Of a DNA stretch of 64,000 nt, positions 1 to 7,451 are shown piece after piece; position 1 is the stretch's first letter; every line of letters begins with the position of its first letter. Made by a program: the position numbers and the translations under genes. Below the pieces are notes generated by a model, which had not been told where the DNA came from, ran no database searches, and worked only from the letters and a program-made list of their open reading frames with translations. The DNA is from Cellulosimicrobium cellulans (lineage in GTDB: Bacteria > Actinomycetota > Actinomycetes > Actinomycetales > Cellulomonadaceae): contig NZ_JAMXST010000007.1 in NCBI RefSeq assembly GCF_024124905.1, forward strand, positions 124,001 to 188,000, written 5' to 3'.

Positions 1-1
1 C

Positions 2-25
2 GCGGAGGGCACCGACAAGTCCTGA
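2..25 (+). CDS. 3' tail of an unidentified gene
   Basis: The first bases read in frame as AEGTDKS followed by TGA at 23-25. This would be the last seven codons of a plus-strand gene beginning outside the window. It is too short to identify, and the frame choice rests only on the stop codon and on the terminator and opposing gene that follow. Confidence 0.35.
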   Translation, partial: AEGTDKS

Positions 26-78
26 GCCGACCGCGCGCCGCGCCGCCGGCACGGTCGGCGCGTCGGATCGGCAGGCAG

Positions 79-110
79 AAAAAACGCCCCGGCGAGAACG
101 CGCCGGGGCG
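79..110 (-). terminator. Rho-independent terminator of the DUF3618 gene
   Basis: A 10-bp perfect stem (CGCCCCGGCG at 85-94 with CGCCGGGGCG at 101-110) is followed on the minus strand by six T residues (complement of 79-84). It lies 16 bp beyond the stop of the minus-strand gene at 126. This is one of the few terminators here with a classical T-run. Confidence 0.85.
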
Positions 111-125
111 AGCGCTCGTCGGAGA

Positions 126-434
126 CTACGAGCGCCGGCGCAGGATCGCCGCCGTGACGAGCGCGACGCCGGCCACCACGGCACCCAGCAGCAGCTTGAC
201 GTTGCGCGACCGGTCGGGGTCCTCCTCCGGCAACCCGCCACCGGTCAGGAACGCGCCCGTGTCCGAGGCCGCCTGCTTCGCCTGCTGCGCCGCGGCCTTC
301 GCCTGGACGCGCGGGTCCAGGCGGGTCGTGAGCTCGTCGATCGTCCCCGCGAGCTCGGCGCGCGTGCGCGCGATCTCGTCCTCGAGCTGGGACTGGGACA
401 GCGGGGGCACCGGGGCCCCGTCGGTTCCGCTCAC
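126..434 (-). CDS. DUF3618 family membrane-anchored protein
   Basis: A 102-residue protein starting at GTG 434, which overlaps the stop of the upstream gene (GTGA). Residues 14-40 carry the family signature (IARTRAELAGTIDELTTRLDPR), an Ala/Gln-rich helix follows, and one membrane segment near residues 80-98 (LLLGAVVAGVALVTAAIL) ends in RRRS. DUF3618 proteins occur widely in actinobacteria next to holin-X-like proteins; their role is unknown, with a cell-envelope or stress role often assumed. Overlap with the holin-like gene implies co-translation. Confidence 0.85.
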   Translation of the reverse strand: MSGTDGAPVPPLSQSQLEDEIARTRAELAGTIDELTTRLDPRVQAKAAAQQAKQAASDTGAFLTGGGLPEEDPDRSRNVKLLLGAVVAGVALVTAAILRRRS

Positions 435-853
435 GGGCGCAGTCCTTCCTTGATCGTCGCGACGTCTTCCTTGATGCTGTCGACCGCCCCGGTCGGGGTC
501 GGCGGGACGCCGCGCTGGAGCTGCTTGACGCCGACGAACGCGAGCGTACCGGCGACGAGCACGAGGGCCAGGCCGACGATCAGCGCGGCGAGCCACAGCG
601 GCATCACGGTCGCGAGCCCCTCCATGGCGGAGTGGAAGAGGAAGCCCAGCCCGTAGAGGACGAGCACCCCGCCCACGACGAGCAGGCCGATGCCGATGCC
701 GGCGTGCTTGGCCTTCGTCGTGAGCTCGGCCTTCGCGAGCGCGATCTCGGACCGGACGAGGCGGGTCGCCTGCTCGGACAGCCGCTCGACGAGCTGCCCG
801 ACCGTCGGCTTCTGCTCCTCGGGCGGGATGCGCCCGTCGATCCAGTCGCTCAT
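431..853 (-). CDS. Phage holin family protein (actinobacterial holin-X type)
   Basis: A 140-residue protein (MSDWIDGR start) preceded by GGCGGAGAG six bases upstream. It has an amphipathic N-terminal helix (QLVERLSEQATRLVRSEIALAKAEL, split by charged residues) and two membrane segments near residues 50-72 and 82-106. This is the typical architecture of the holin superfamily III proteins found on actinobacterial chromosomes. Despite the name it is a housekeeping membrane protein of unknown role, not evidence of a prophage: no other phage gene is nearby. First gene of a two-gene unit with the DUF3618 gene. Confidence 0.85.
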   Translation of the reverse strand: MSDWIDGRIPPEEQKPTVGQLVERLSEQATRLVRSEIALAKAELTTKAKHAGIGIGLLVVGGVLVLYGLGFLFHSAMEGLATVMPLWLAALIVGLALVLVAGTLAFVGVKQLQRGVPPTPTGAVDSIKEDVATIKEGLRP

Positions 854-969
854 CTCTCCGCCTTTCCGCAGGTGACCCCACCACTCAACCGGCACCCGGG
901 GCGGTGCGCAACTCCCCGCGGGCCTGGGAGGCGCCGGAGAGGGAGGGCCGGGCGGCACCGCCGCCGCGA

Positions 970-1006
970 CGAGAAAGACCCCCGCCTGGATCCCGGGCGG
1001 GGGTCT
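970..1006 (-). terminator. Terminator of the tRNA cluster
   Basis: An 11-bp perfect stem (AGACCCCCGCC at 976-986 with GGCGGGGGTCT at 996-1006) followed on the minus strand by TTTCTC. It sits 7 bp downstream of the 3' end of tRNA-Phe and should end the Glu-Asp-Phe tRNA transcript. Confidence 0.75.
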
Positions 1007-1012
1007 CTTCGG

Positions 1013-1085
1013 TGGCTCCGACCGGCGTCGATCCGGTGACCTTTCGATTTTCAGTCGAACGCTCTACCAACTGAGCTACAGAGCC
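1013..1085 (-). tRNA. tRNA-Phe (GAA)
   Basis: A 73-nt cloverleaf on the minus strand: acceptor GGCTCTG paired with CGGAGCC, discriminator A, D-loop AGCTCAGTTGGTAGAGC, anticodon loop CTGAAAA (GAA at 1050-1052) and a T-arm with GATCGACGCC. CCA is not encoded. Last of three tRNAs in the order Glu-Asp-Phe. Confidence 0.97.
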
Positions 1086-1091
1086 ATGGGG

Positions 1092-1127
1092 GAAGAGCCC
1101 GGCCGGCCGATGCCGACCGGGCTCTTC
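1092..1127 (-). other. Stem-loop between tRNA-Asp and tRNA-Phe
   Basis: GAAGAGCCCGG (1092-1102) pairs perfectly with CCGGGCTCTTC (1117-1127). It has no T-run on either strand, so it may be a processing or partial-termination structure within the tRNA precursor; this is inference from position only. Confidence 0.45.
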
Positions 1128-1135
1128 GCCTCACG

Positions 1136-1209
1136 CGACCCTGACGGGACTTGAACCCGCGACCTCCGCCGTGACAGGGCGGCGCGCTAACCAACTGCGC
1201 TACAGGGCC
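1136..1209 (-). tRNA. tRNA-Asp (GTC)
   Basis: A 74-nt cloverleaf: acceptor GGCCCTG with CAGGGTC, discriminator G (as usual for tRNA-Asp), D-arm AGCGCAGTTGGTTAGCGC, anticodon loop CTGTCAC and T-arm GGGTTCAAGTCCC. CCA is not encoded. Confidence 0.97.
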
Positions 1210-1372
1210 TTGCTGTTCTTCGCGAGACACACCTTAACACCAGGGGACCCGGTGGTTTTCACCAGTGAACCTGGTGGTGTGGTGGCCCGCTTTCGAACCG
1301 AGAGGATCGTACCGTACCGATGAGCCGATCCGTAAATCCGCTGGTGGCCACCGGTCCCGGCGCGATCTCGCG

Positions 1373-1445
1373 TACCCCCAACGGGATTCGAACCCGTGCT
1401 ACCGCCGTGAAAGGGCGGGGTCCTAGGCCGCTAGACGATGGGGGC
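1373..1445 (-). tRNA. tRNA-Glu (TTC)
   Basis: A 73-nt cloverleaf: acceptor GCCCCCA with TGGGGGT, discriminator A, anticodon loop CTTTCAC (TTC at 1409-1411) and T-arm GGGTTCGAATCCC. First gene of the Glu-Asp-Phe cluster, a common actinobacterial arrangement. The 163 bp between it and tRNA-Asp hold nothing I recognise. Confidence 0.97.
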
Positions 1446-1539
1446 TCAGGAACGTGCGCCAGTGTACAGCGGCGGGACCGTGACCTCCTGGTCGGGTCGT
1501 GGTCGACCCGTGGTCGCCTCCTCGGCCGGGCCTGCCCGC

Positions 1540-1578
1540 GGACGGTGCCGCGGGACGGTGCAGCGGGACGGTGCAGCG
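1540..1578 (+). repeat. Three tandem 13-bp units
   Basis: GGACGGTGC[C/A]GCG occurs three times in perfect register at 1540, 1553 and 1566, with a decaying fourth copy. It lies in the 5' region of the metallopeptidase gene, ending about 30 bp before its ribosome binding site. No function can be assigned. Confidence 0.7.
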
Positions 1579-1622
1579 GGACGACGCCACGGGCGGTGCC
1601 CGCGACGGGGGAGGATGGTCGC

Positions 1623-1976
1623 GTGGTGGAGATGACGCGGGCCGAGTTCGAGGACGCCGTGCGCGACGGGCTGGACCTCGTCCCCGAGGACCTCGCGGCG
1701 CAGATGGACAACGTGGTGGTGCTCGTCGAGGACGACGCGCCCGCCGACGACCCCGACCTCCTCGGGCTCTACGAGGGCGTCCCCCTCACCGAGCGGGACC
1801 ACATGTGGGCGGCGGGGGCGCTGCCCGACCGCATCACGATCTTCCGCAACCCCACCCTCGCGATCTGCGAGACGCGCGAGGACGTGGTGGAGGAGGTCGC
1901 GGTGACGGTCGTCCACGAGATCGCGCACCACTTCGGCATCGACGACGACCGCCTGCACGAGCTCGGCTGGGACTGA
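1623..1976 (+). CDS. Small zincin-like metallopeptidase family protein
   Basis: A 117-residue protein with the zinc-protease motif HEIAHHFGIDDDRLHELGW near the C-terminus (HEXXH plus a downstream His). This is the pattern of the short possible-zinc-metallopeptidase family of actinobacteria. GTG 1623 is preferred because GGGGAGG ends 8 bases upstream; in-frame alternatives are GTG 1626 and ATG 1632. No signal peptide, so probably cytosolic. Substrate unknown. It ends 40 bp before the ArsR gene and need not be related to it. Confidence 0.85.
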   Translation: MVEMTRAEFEDAVRDGLDLVPEDLAAQMDNVVVLVEDDAPADDPDLLGLYEGVPLTERDHMWAAGALPDRITIFRNPTLAICETREDVVEEVAVTVVHEIAHHFGIDDDRLHELGWD

Positions 1977-1995
1977 GGTCGCACAGCGCGGGGGC

Positions 1996-2014
1996 GCCGA
2001 TCGCTACGATCGGC
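1996..2014 (+). promoter_or_regulatory. Promoter and small dyad of the arsR-type gene
   Basis: GCCGATC and GATCGGC form a perfect 7-bp inverted repeat around a candidate -10 element TACGAT (2005-2010). The GTG start lies 6 bp after that -10, so the mRNA is probably leaderless. The dyad overlapping the -10 could allow autoregulation; this is inference. Confidence 0.5.
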
Positions 2015-2016
2015 TG

Positions 2017-2334
2017 GTGACGACGAGCGCCGCGAGCGACCCCCGGCACGACGGCGCGCACGACCACGAGGCGGTCGCGCGCCTGCTCCACGCGCTCGCG
2101 GACCCGAGCCGGCTCGCCATCGTGCACCTGCTCACCGGCGCGGAGCGGCGCGTCGTCGACCTCACGCGCGAGCTGGGGCTCGCGCAGTCCACGGTCTCTG
2201 CGCACCTGACCACCCTGCGCGACGTCGGGGTCGTGGCGGTCCGCCGCGAGGGGCGCTCGTCCTGGTACCGGCTCGTGCGGCCCGAGGTGGCGCACCTGCT
2301 CGCCGACGCGGAGCACGTCGCGCTCGCTCCCTGA
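2017..2334 (+). CDS. ArsR/SmtB-family metal-responsive repressor
   Basis: A 105-residue winged-helix regulator. Residues 22-95 hold the fold: DPSRLAIVHLL, recognition helix LAQSTVSAHLTTLRDVGVV, wing RREGRSSWYRL. It lacks the alpha-3 CXC metal site. The His/Asp-rich N-terminus (RHDGAHDHE) and C-terminal helix (PEVAHLLADAEH) suggest a His/Asp site of the Zn/Co/Ni-sensing (CzrA/NmtR-like) type. A CDF exporter follows 92 bp downstream behind a large dyad, so it most likely represses that exporter until metal binds. Metal specificity cannot be read from sequence. Confidence 0.88.
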   Translation: MTTSAASDPRHDGAHDHEAVARLLHALADPSRLAIVHLLTGAERRVVDLTRELGLAQSTVSAHLTTLRDVGVVAVRREGRSSWYRLVRPEVAHLLADAEHVALAP

Positions 2335-2374
2335 CCCCGCGCGGTGACGCGCCTCACGGCGCAGCCGGTCTGGT

Positions 2375-2417
2375 ATTCATCGTCGATCACCGATATCATC
2401 GGTAACTGACGATGAAT
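2375..2417 (+). promoter_or_regulatory. Concentric dyad operator before the CDF exporter
   Basis: Two inverted repeats share one centre at 2396: outer ATTCATCGTC (2375-2384) with GACGATGAAT (2408-2417), and inner ACCGAT (2389-2394) with ATCGGT (2398-2403). All arms are perfect. The site ends at the Shine-Dalgarno sequence of the exporter. It is AT-rich for this genome and is the obvious target of the adjacent ArsR-type repressor; that link is inference. Confidence 0.75.
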
Positions 2418-2426
2418 GGAGGGTTC

Positions 2427-3350
2427 ATGGGAGCCGGACACGACCACGGCGCGGGGGGTGCCGCGCCCGACCACCGCGCGCGGCTCGCGGTCGCCTTCGG
2501 GATCACCGCGACGATCCTCGTCGCGCAGGCCGTCGGCGCGGTCCTCACGGGGAGCCTCGCGCTCCTCACGGACACGGCGCACATGCTCACCGACACGACG
2601 GGGCTGGCCGTGGCGCTCGTCGCGGCGTCGCTCGTGCTGCGGCCCGCGACCAAGCGCCGGACCTGGGGATTCCGCCGCGTCGAGGTGCTCGCCGCCCTCG
2701 CGCAGGCGGCGCTCCTCCTCGCGGTCGGCGCGTACGCCGTCGTCGAGGGCGTCCGACGGCTGTTCTCGCCGCCGGAGGTCCCCTCGTCCGAGTTGCTGGT
2801 CTTCGGGATCGTCGGCCTCGTCGGCAACGTCGTCGCGATCGCCGTCCTCGCGTCCGGGCGCCGCGCCAACCTCAACCTGCGCGCGGCGTTCCTGGAGGTC
2901 GTCAACGACGCCCTGGGGTCGGTCGGGGTGATCGTGGCCGCCGTCGTCATCGCGACGACCGGGTACCAGCAGGCCGACGCGATCGCCGGGCTCTTCATCG
3001 CGCTGCTCATCGTCCCGCGCGCCTTCCGCCTCCTGCGCGAGGCGACGGCCGTGCTCATGGAGTTCACGCCGGAGGGGCTGGACCTCGACGACGTCCGGGC
3101 GCACATCCTCTCGCTCGACCACGTCGAGGACGTGCACGACCTCCACGCGTCGACCGTCGCGACGGGGCTGCCGACCATCTCCGCGCACGTCGTCGTCGAC
3201 GCCGCGTGCTTCCGGGACGGTCACGCGCTCGAGATCACGGAGCGCGTCCGTGCGTGCGTCGCGCACCACTTCCCGGTCTCCGTCGAGCACTCGACGTTCC
3301 AGCTCGAGACGGCGGCCCTGCGCGACCGCGAGGCCCACGGCCACGCGTAG
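2427..3350 (+). CDS. Cation diffusion facilitator (Zn/Co/Cd exporter, CzcD type)
   Basis: A 307-residue inner-membrane proton/cation antiporter. The N-terminus is His-rich (HDHG). Six membrane helices cover about residues 20-205; helix 2 has TDTAHMLTD and helix 5 QADAIAGL, matching the family's transport-site residues. A cytoplasmic ferredoxin-like dimer domain follows (DVEDVHDLH region, about 215-290). ATG 2427 is chosen because GGAGGG precedes it by 3 bases; ATG 2412 lies inside the operator and lacks a ribosome site. Pairing with an ArsR repressor indicates metal-inducible efflux. Confidence 0.9.
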   Translation: MGAGHDHGAGGAAPDHRARLAVAFGITATILVAQAVGAVLTGSLALLTDTAHMLTDTTGLAVALVAASLVLRPATKRRTWGFRRVEVLAALAQAALLLAVGAYAVVEGVRRLFSPPEVPSSELLVFGIVGLVGNVVAIAVLASGRRANLNLRAAFLEVVNDALGSVGVIVAAVVIATTGYQQADAIAGLFIALLIVPRAFRLLREATAVLMEFTPEGLDLDDVRAHILSLDHVEDVHDLHASTVATGLPTISAHVVVDAACFRDGHALEITERVRACVAHHFPVSVEHSTFQLETAALRDREAHGHA

Positions 3351-3417
3351 GGCGGCGGCCACCACGGGTCCGGCAGCTCGGCGGGGGGAGCGGGGCGGCC
3401 CCACTAGGGTGGGTGCC

Positions 3418-4437
3418 ATGACGATCCTCGTGACCGGCGGAGCCGGGTACATCGGCGCGCACGTGGTGCGCCTCCTGCAGGAGCGCGGCGAGAAGGTGGT
3501 CGTGGTCGACGACCTCAGCACCGGTCGCGCGGACCGTGTCGGCGACGCGACGCTCGTCGAGGTCGACGTCGCGTCCCCGGAGGCGGTGGACGTGCTGACG
3601 CGCGCCCTCACCGAGCACGACGTCCGCGCGGTGATCCACTTCGCGGCGCGCAAGCAGGTGGGGGAGTCGGTCGAGAAGCCGGCCTGGTACTACCAGCAGA
3701 ACGTCGGCGGGTTCACGAACCTCGTGACCGCGATGCAGGCGGCCGGCGTCGACCGCCTCGTGTTCTCGTCCTCGGCGGCGACGTACGGGATGCCCTCGGT
3801 CTCGCTCGTCGAGGAGAAGCTGCACGCCGAGCCGATCAACCCCTACGGCGAGACCAAGCTCGTCGGCGAGTGGCTGGGTCGCGCGGCCGGCCGCGCCTGG
3901 GGCCTGCGGTTCGTCGCGCTGCGCTACTTCAACGTCGCCGGCGCCGGCTGGCCCGACCTCGGCGACCCCGCCGTGCTCAACCTCGTCCCCATGGTGCTCG
4001 ACCGCCTGGAGCGCGGCGAGCAGCCCAAGATCTTCGGCGACGACTACCCGACGCCGGACGGCACGTGCATCCGTGACTACATCCACGTCCTGGACCTCGC
4101 GCACGCGCACCTCGCGGCGCTCGGGTACCTCGACGTCGCGGAGCGCCCCTTCGACGTGTTCAACGTCGGGACGGGGCAGGGGTCGTCGGTGCGCGAGGTC
4201 ATCGACGAGATCGGGCGCGTGAGCGGGCTCGACGTCACGCCGGAGGTCCTGCCGCGGCGCGCGGGCGACCCGCCGCAGCTCGTCGGCGACCCGCGCCGGA
4301 TCAACGAGCTCTTCGGCTGGACGGCGACGAACGGGCTGCCCGAGATCATCGCGTCGGCGTGGGAGGCCTGGCAGGCGGGCCCGCGGCGCATCGAGGTCGC
4401 GGCGCACGACGCGGCGGAGGGCGCTCCCGAGGTGTGA
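3418..4437 (+). CDS. galE: UDP-glucose 4-epimerase
   Basis: A 339-residue extended-SDR enzyme interconverting UDP-glucose and UDP-galactose for the Leloir pathway and envelope polysaccharides. Visible motifs: NAD-binding GGAGYIG (residues 7-13), SSAATYG with the catalytic Ser/Thr, YGETK with Tyr and Lys, RYFNVAGA, and RRAGDPPQLVGDP near the C-terminus. A candidate -10 TAGGGT (3405-3410) ends 7 bp before the ATG, so the transcript is probably leaderless. No other gal gene is adjacent. Confidence 0.95.
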   Translation: MTILVTGGAGYIGAHVVRLLQERGEKVVVVDDLSTGRADRVGDATLVEVDVASPEAVDVLTRALTEHDVRAVIHFAARKQVGESVEKPAWYYQQNVGGFTNLVTAMQAAGVDRLVFSSSAATYGMPSVSLVEEKLHAEPINPYGETKLVGEWLGRAAGRAWGLRFVALRYFNVAGAGWPDLGDPAVLNLVPMVLDRLERGEQPKIFGDDYPTPDGTCIRDYIHVLDLAHAHLAALGYLDVAERPFDVFNVGTGQGSSVREVIDEIGRVSGLDVTPEVLPRRAGDPPQLVGDPRRINELFGWTATNGLPEIIASAWEAWQAGPRRIEVAAHDAAEGAPEV

Positions 4438-4460
4438 GTCTGCGCGTCCCGTGCGACCCT

Positions 4461-4486
4461 ACATTCCTCAGCATGCTGAGGAATGT
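4461..4486 (+). promoter_or_regulatory. Perfect 26-bp palindrome at the carotenoid operon promoter
   Basis: ACATTCCTCAGCA is followed directly by its exact reverse complement, giving a gapless 26-bp palindrome 40 bp before crtB. Its left edge overlaps a candidate -10 element TACATT (4460-4465), so a bound protein would block RNA polymerase. It is the only plausible operator for crtB-crtI-crtYe-crtYf-crtEb. No regulator gene lies next to it; MarR (CrtR) or MerR/CarH types control such operons elsewhere, but this sequence does not settle which. Confidence 0.75.
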
Positions 4487-4525
4487 CCGGGGAGGTGCCC
4501 CGGCGACGGGAGACGGGACGAGGAC

Positions 4526-5440
4526 GTGGGCGACCAGAACGACCCGGCACGGCTGTACGACCTGACCGCCGCGCGCACGAGCCGGGTCGTGCTCGCGTCC
4601 TACTCGACCTCGTTCGGGCTGGGCGCGCGCCTGCTCGACGTGCCGACGCGCGACGGGATCGACGCCGTCTACGGACTCGTCCGCATCGCCGACGAGGTCG
4701 TGGACACGCGCCGCGGCGACGGTGCGGCCGACCTCCTCGACGAGCTGGAGGCGGAGACGGCGAAGGCGCTCGACCGCGGGTGGTCGACGAACCTCGTCGT
4801 GCACTCGTTCGCCCTGACCGCCCGCCGGTGCGGCATCGGCCACGGCGAGGTCGACCCCTTCTTCGCGTCGATGCGCACGGACCTCACGGTGCGCGTGCAC
4901 GACCGCGAGAGCTACGAGCGGTACGTGTACGGCTCGGCGGAGGTCGTCGGCCTCATGTGCCTCGCGGTCTTCCTCAACGCGCGCCGTCGCCCCGGGGAGC
5001 CCCTGCGGGTCGCGGACCCGGTCCTCGTCCGCGGGGCACGAGCGCTCGGCGCCGCGTTCCAGAAGATCAACTTCCTGCGCGACCTGCGCACCGACCACGA
5101 CGAGCTCGGGCGCGCCTACCTGCCCGGCGTCGTCCCGGGCCGGTTGCGCCGTCGCGACGTCGAGGCGTTCTGCCGGGAGGTCGAGGAGGACCTCGCGGCG
5201 GCGCGGGCGGCGCTCCCGGGGCTCCCGGTGCGACCCCGCGTCGCGGTCGCCGCGACCGTCGCCGTGTACGAGCGGCTGCTCGCCCGGCTCGCGGCGACGC
5301 CGCCCGAGGACATCCTGCGGGCGCGCGTGCGCGTCCCCGACACCGTGAAGGTCGCGCTGGCCGCGCGGGCGGCGGGCGGCCAGCTCCTCGGGCAGATGGC
5401 GTCGGGCCGACCCGCGCGCCCGCGGAAGGTGCTCGCGTGA
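4526..5440 (+). CDS. crtB: Phytoene synthase
   Basis: A 304-residue squalene/phytoene synthase family enzyme condensing two GGPP to phytoene. It carries both Asp-rich Mg-binding motifs, ADEVVD near residue 47 and FLRDLRTDHDELGRAY near 180. GTG 4526 gives the usual N-terminus (DPARLYDLTAARTSRVVLASYSTSF, in two parts); an ATG at 4451 lies before the palindrome and has no ribosome site. First gene of a five-gene operon in which every junction is a four-base overlap. No crtE is nearby, so GGPP must come from elsewhere. Confidence 0.93.
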   Translation: MGDQNDPARLYDLTAARTSRVVLASYSTSFGLGARLLDVPTRDGIDAVYGLVRIADEVVDTRRGDGAADLLDELEAETAKALDRGWSTNLVVHSFALTARRCGIGHGEVDPFFASMRTDLTVRVHDRESYERYVYGSAEVVGLMCLAVFLNARRRPGEPLRVADPVLVRGARALGAAFQKINFLRDLRTDHDELGRAYLPGVVPGRLRRRDVEAFCREVEEDLAAARAALPGLPVRPRVAVAATVAVYERLLARLAATPPEDILRARVRVPDTVKVALAARAAGGQLLGQMASGRPARPRKVLA

Positions 5441-7113
5441 GGGCACCGCGCGTCGTCGTGGTCGGAGGCGGGATCTCCGGGCTCGCCACCGCGGCGCTGC
5501 TCGCGCGCGGGGGCGCGGCCGTCACGCTGCTGGAGCGCCACGCGGACTTGGGCGGCCGAGCCGGCACGCTCGAGCTGGACGGGTTCCGCTTCGACACCGG
5601 GCCGTCCTGGTACTTCATGCCGGAGGTGGTCGAGCACTTCTTCGCGCTCCTCGGCGCGCGCGTCGAGGACCACCTCGACCTCGTGCCGCTCGACCCGGCC
5701 TACCGCGTGTTCTTCGAGCCCGACGGACCGGGCGGCGCGGCGTCCACGTTCGAGCTCTCGGCGAGCCCGGGCGTGAACCGCGCCCGGCTCGACGCGATCG
5801 AGCCCGGGGCCGGCGACCGCGTGGCCGCGTACGCGGCCACGGCGAGCGAGGCCTACGGGCTCGCGCTCGACCACTTCCTCTACACCACGTTCGAGCGGCC
5901 CGACCGCGCGCTCGCGCCGGAGGTGCTGCGCCGTCTCCCGCGCCTCGCCGCGCTGCTGCGCGAGCCGCTCGCCGACCGTGCCGCGCGCGCGGTGGAGGAC
6001 CCGCGGCTCCGCCAGCTCCTCGGGTACCACGCCGTCTTCCTCGGCTCCTCGCCCTACCGCGCGCCCGCGCTGTACTCCCTCATGAGCCACCTCGACCTCG
6101 TCGACGGCGTCCGGTACCCCCGCGGCGGGATGCACACGCTGATCGAGGCCGTGGCGCGGCTCGCGCGCGCGGAGGGGGCCGAGCTCCGGACCGGCGCGGA
6201 CGTCGCCGGGATCGAGGTGGCCCCCGGTGCCCGACGGCGCGGGCGCGTCACGGGCGTCCGCCTCGCCTCGGGCGAGCTCGTCGAGGCGGACCTCGTCGTG
6301 TCGGCCGCCGACCGGCACCACACGGAGACCGCGCTCCTCGCCCCGCGGTGGGCGGACCTGCCCGCCGCGGCGTGGGACGACAAGGGGCCGGGGATCTCGG
6401 CCCTGCTCGTGCTCGCGGGAGTGCGGGGCGCGCTGCCCGAGCTCGCGCACCACTCCCTCTTCTTCACGCGCGACTGGCCCGCGAACTTCGACGCCGTGCT
6501 CGGCGCCGACCGGCGCAGCGACCCCGCGGGGCTGCGCGTCCCCGACCCCGCCTCGCTCTACGTGTCGCGCACCTCCGCGACCGACGGGCCGTCGTCGTCC
6601 GCGCCCGCGGCCCCGCCCGGGCACGAGAACCTCTTCCTCCTCGTCCCGTTCCCCGCCGACCCGACGCTCGGCGCCGACGCCGCGTCGCGCCGCGCGCTCG
6701 ACGCGCTCGCGGACCGCTACCTCGCGCAGGTCGGGCGCTGGGCCGGGATCGAGGACCTCCCGGGTCGGGTCGTCACGCGGCGCGTGCTCGGGCCCGCCCA
6801 CTTCGCGACCGAGCTCTCGTCGTGGCGCGGCGGCGCGCTCGGCATGGAGCACACCCTCCGGCAGTCGGCTCTGTGGCGGCCCGGCACGGCGGCCCGCCGT
6901 GTCGACGGGCTCTACCACGCCGGGGGTGGGAGCATCCCGGGCGTGGGACTGCCGATGTGCCTCATCAGCGCCGAGCTCGTCGCGAAGCGCCTGCTCGGCG
7001 AGACGTCGGCACGCCCGCTGCCGACGCCGTTGCGCCCCGGCTACCTCGCGGCGAGCCGTCGGCCCGAGCGGATCCGGCCGTCGGGTGCGCGACCGGTCGA
7101 GGTCCGCCGGTGA
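5437..7113 (+). CDS. crtI: Phytoene desaturase
   Basis: A 558-residue FAD-dependent desaturase turning phytoene into lycopene at the membrane. The N-terminal dinucleotide fold is VVVVGGGISGLATAALL, followed by GGRAGTLELDGFRFDTGPSW. The family's C-terminal FAD motif is YHAGGGSIPGVGLPM. GTG 5437 overlaps the crtB stop by four bases. A roughly 20-residue Ser/Pro/Ala-rich stretch near residues 385-400 is slightly longer than usual. Lycopene is then the substrate of CrtEb encoded three genes downstream. Confidence 0.95.
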   Translation: MRAPRVVVVGGGISGLATAALLARGGAAVTLLERHADLGGRAGTLELDGFRFDTGPSWYFMPEVVEHFFALLGARVEDHLDLVPLDPAYRVFFEPDGPGGAASTFELSASPGVNRARLDAIEPGAGDRVAAYAATASEAYGLALDHFLYTTFERPDRALAPEVLRRLPRLAALLREPLADRAARAVEDPRLRQLLGYHAVFLGSSPYRAPALYSLMSHLDLVDGVRYPRGGMHTLIEAVARLARAEGAELRTGADVAGIEVAPGARRRGRVTGVRLASGELVEADLVVSAADRHHTETALLAPRWADLPAAAWDDKGPGISALLVLAGVRGALPELAHHSLFFTRDWPANFDAVLGADRRSDPAGLRVPDPASLYVSRTSATDGPSSSAPAAPPGHENLFLLVPFPADPTLGADAASRRALDALADRYLAQVGRWAGIEDLPGRVVTRRVLGPAHFATELSSWRGGALGMEHTLRQSALWRPGTAARRVDGLYHAGGGSIPGVGLPMCLISAELVAKRLLGETSARPLPTPLRPGYLAASRRPERIRPSGARPVEVRR

Positions 7114-7451
7114 CGGGTCTGGTCTACCTCGGCGCGCTCGCGGTCTCGCTCGGCGGCCTCGCCGTGCTCGACCGGCGCTTCCGCCTCGCGTTCTGGGCGG
7201 AGCGGCGCCGTGCCGCGCTCACGGTCGGTCTCGGCGTCGTCGGCTTCCTCGCGTGGGACGTCGCAGGCCTCGCGCTCGGGATCTTCGCGCGCGGGGAGAG
7301 CCCGTGGATGACGGGGCTCCTGCTCGCGCCCGACCTCCCCGTCGAGGAGGCGGTCTTCCTGACGCTGCTGTGCTACACCGCGCTGCTGGGCTGGCGCGGC
7401 GCCGAGCGCGTGCTCGCCGCGCGACGGAGCCGGGCGGAGGGCGACGCGTGA
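7110..7451 (+). CDS. crtYe: C50 carotenoid cyclase subunit (CrtYe-like lycopene cyclase domain)
   Basis: A 113-residue protein with three membrane segments and the family's acidic motif, here PDLPVEEAVF near residue 73. Heterodimeric cyclases CrtYe/CrtYf of corynebacteria and micrococci are split into two such small proteins, and both halves are present in tandem here. The product cyclises the C50 precursor made by CrtEb. Start GTG 7110 and stop both overlap neighbours by four bases. The ring type (epsilon as in decaprenoxanthin, or gamma as in sarcinaxanthin) cannot be predicted. Confidence 0.88.
   Translation: MTGLVYLGALAVSLGGLAVLDRRFRLAFWAERRRAALTVGLGVVGFLAWDVAGLALGIFARGESPWMTGLLLAPDLPVEEAVFLTLLCYTALLGWRGAERVLAARRSRAEGDA

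Noticed and set aside
431-853. Prophage remnant suggested by the holin family name
   Set aside because: Holin-X-like proteins are ordinary chromosomal membrane proteins in actinobacteria; no other phage gene lies nearby.
4483-7113. An 876-residue frame joining crtB and crtI
   Set aside because: The first part is an out-of-frame reading of crtB. crtI begins at GTG 5437 with the FAD-binding motif.
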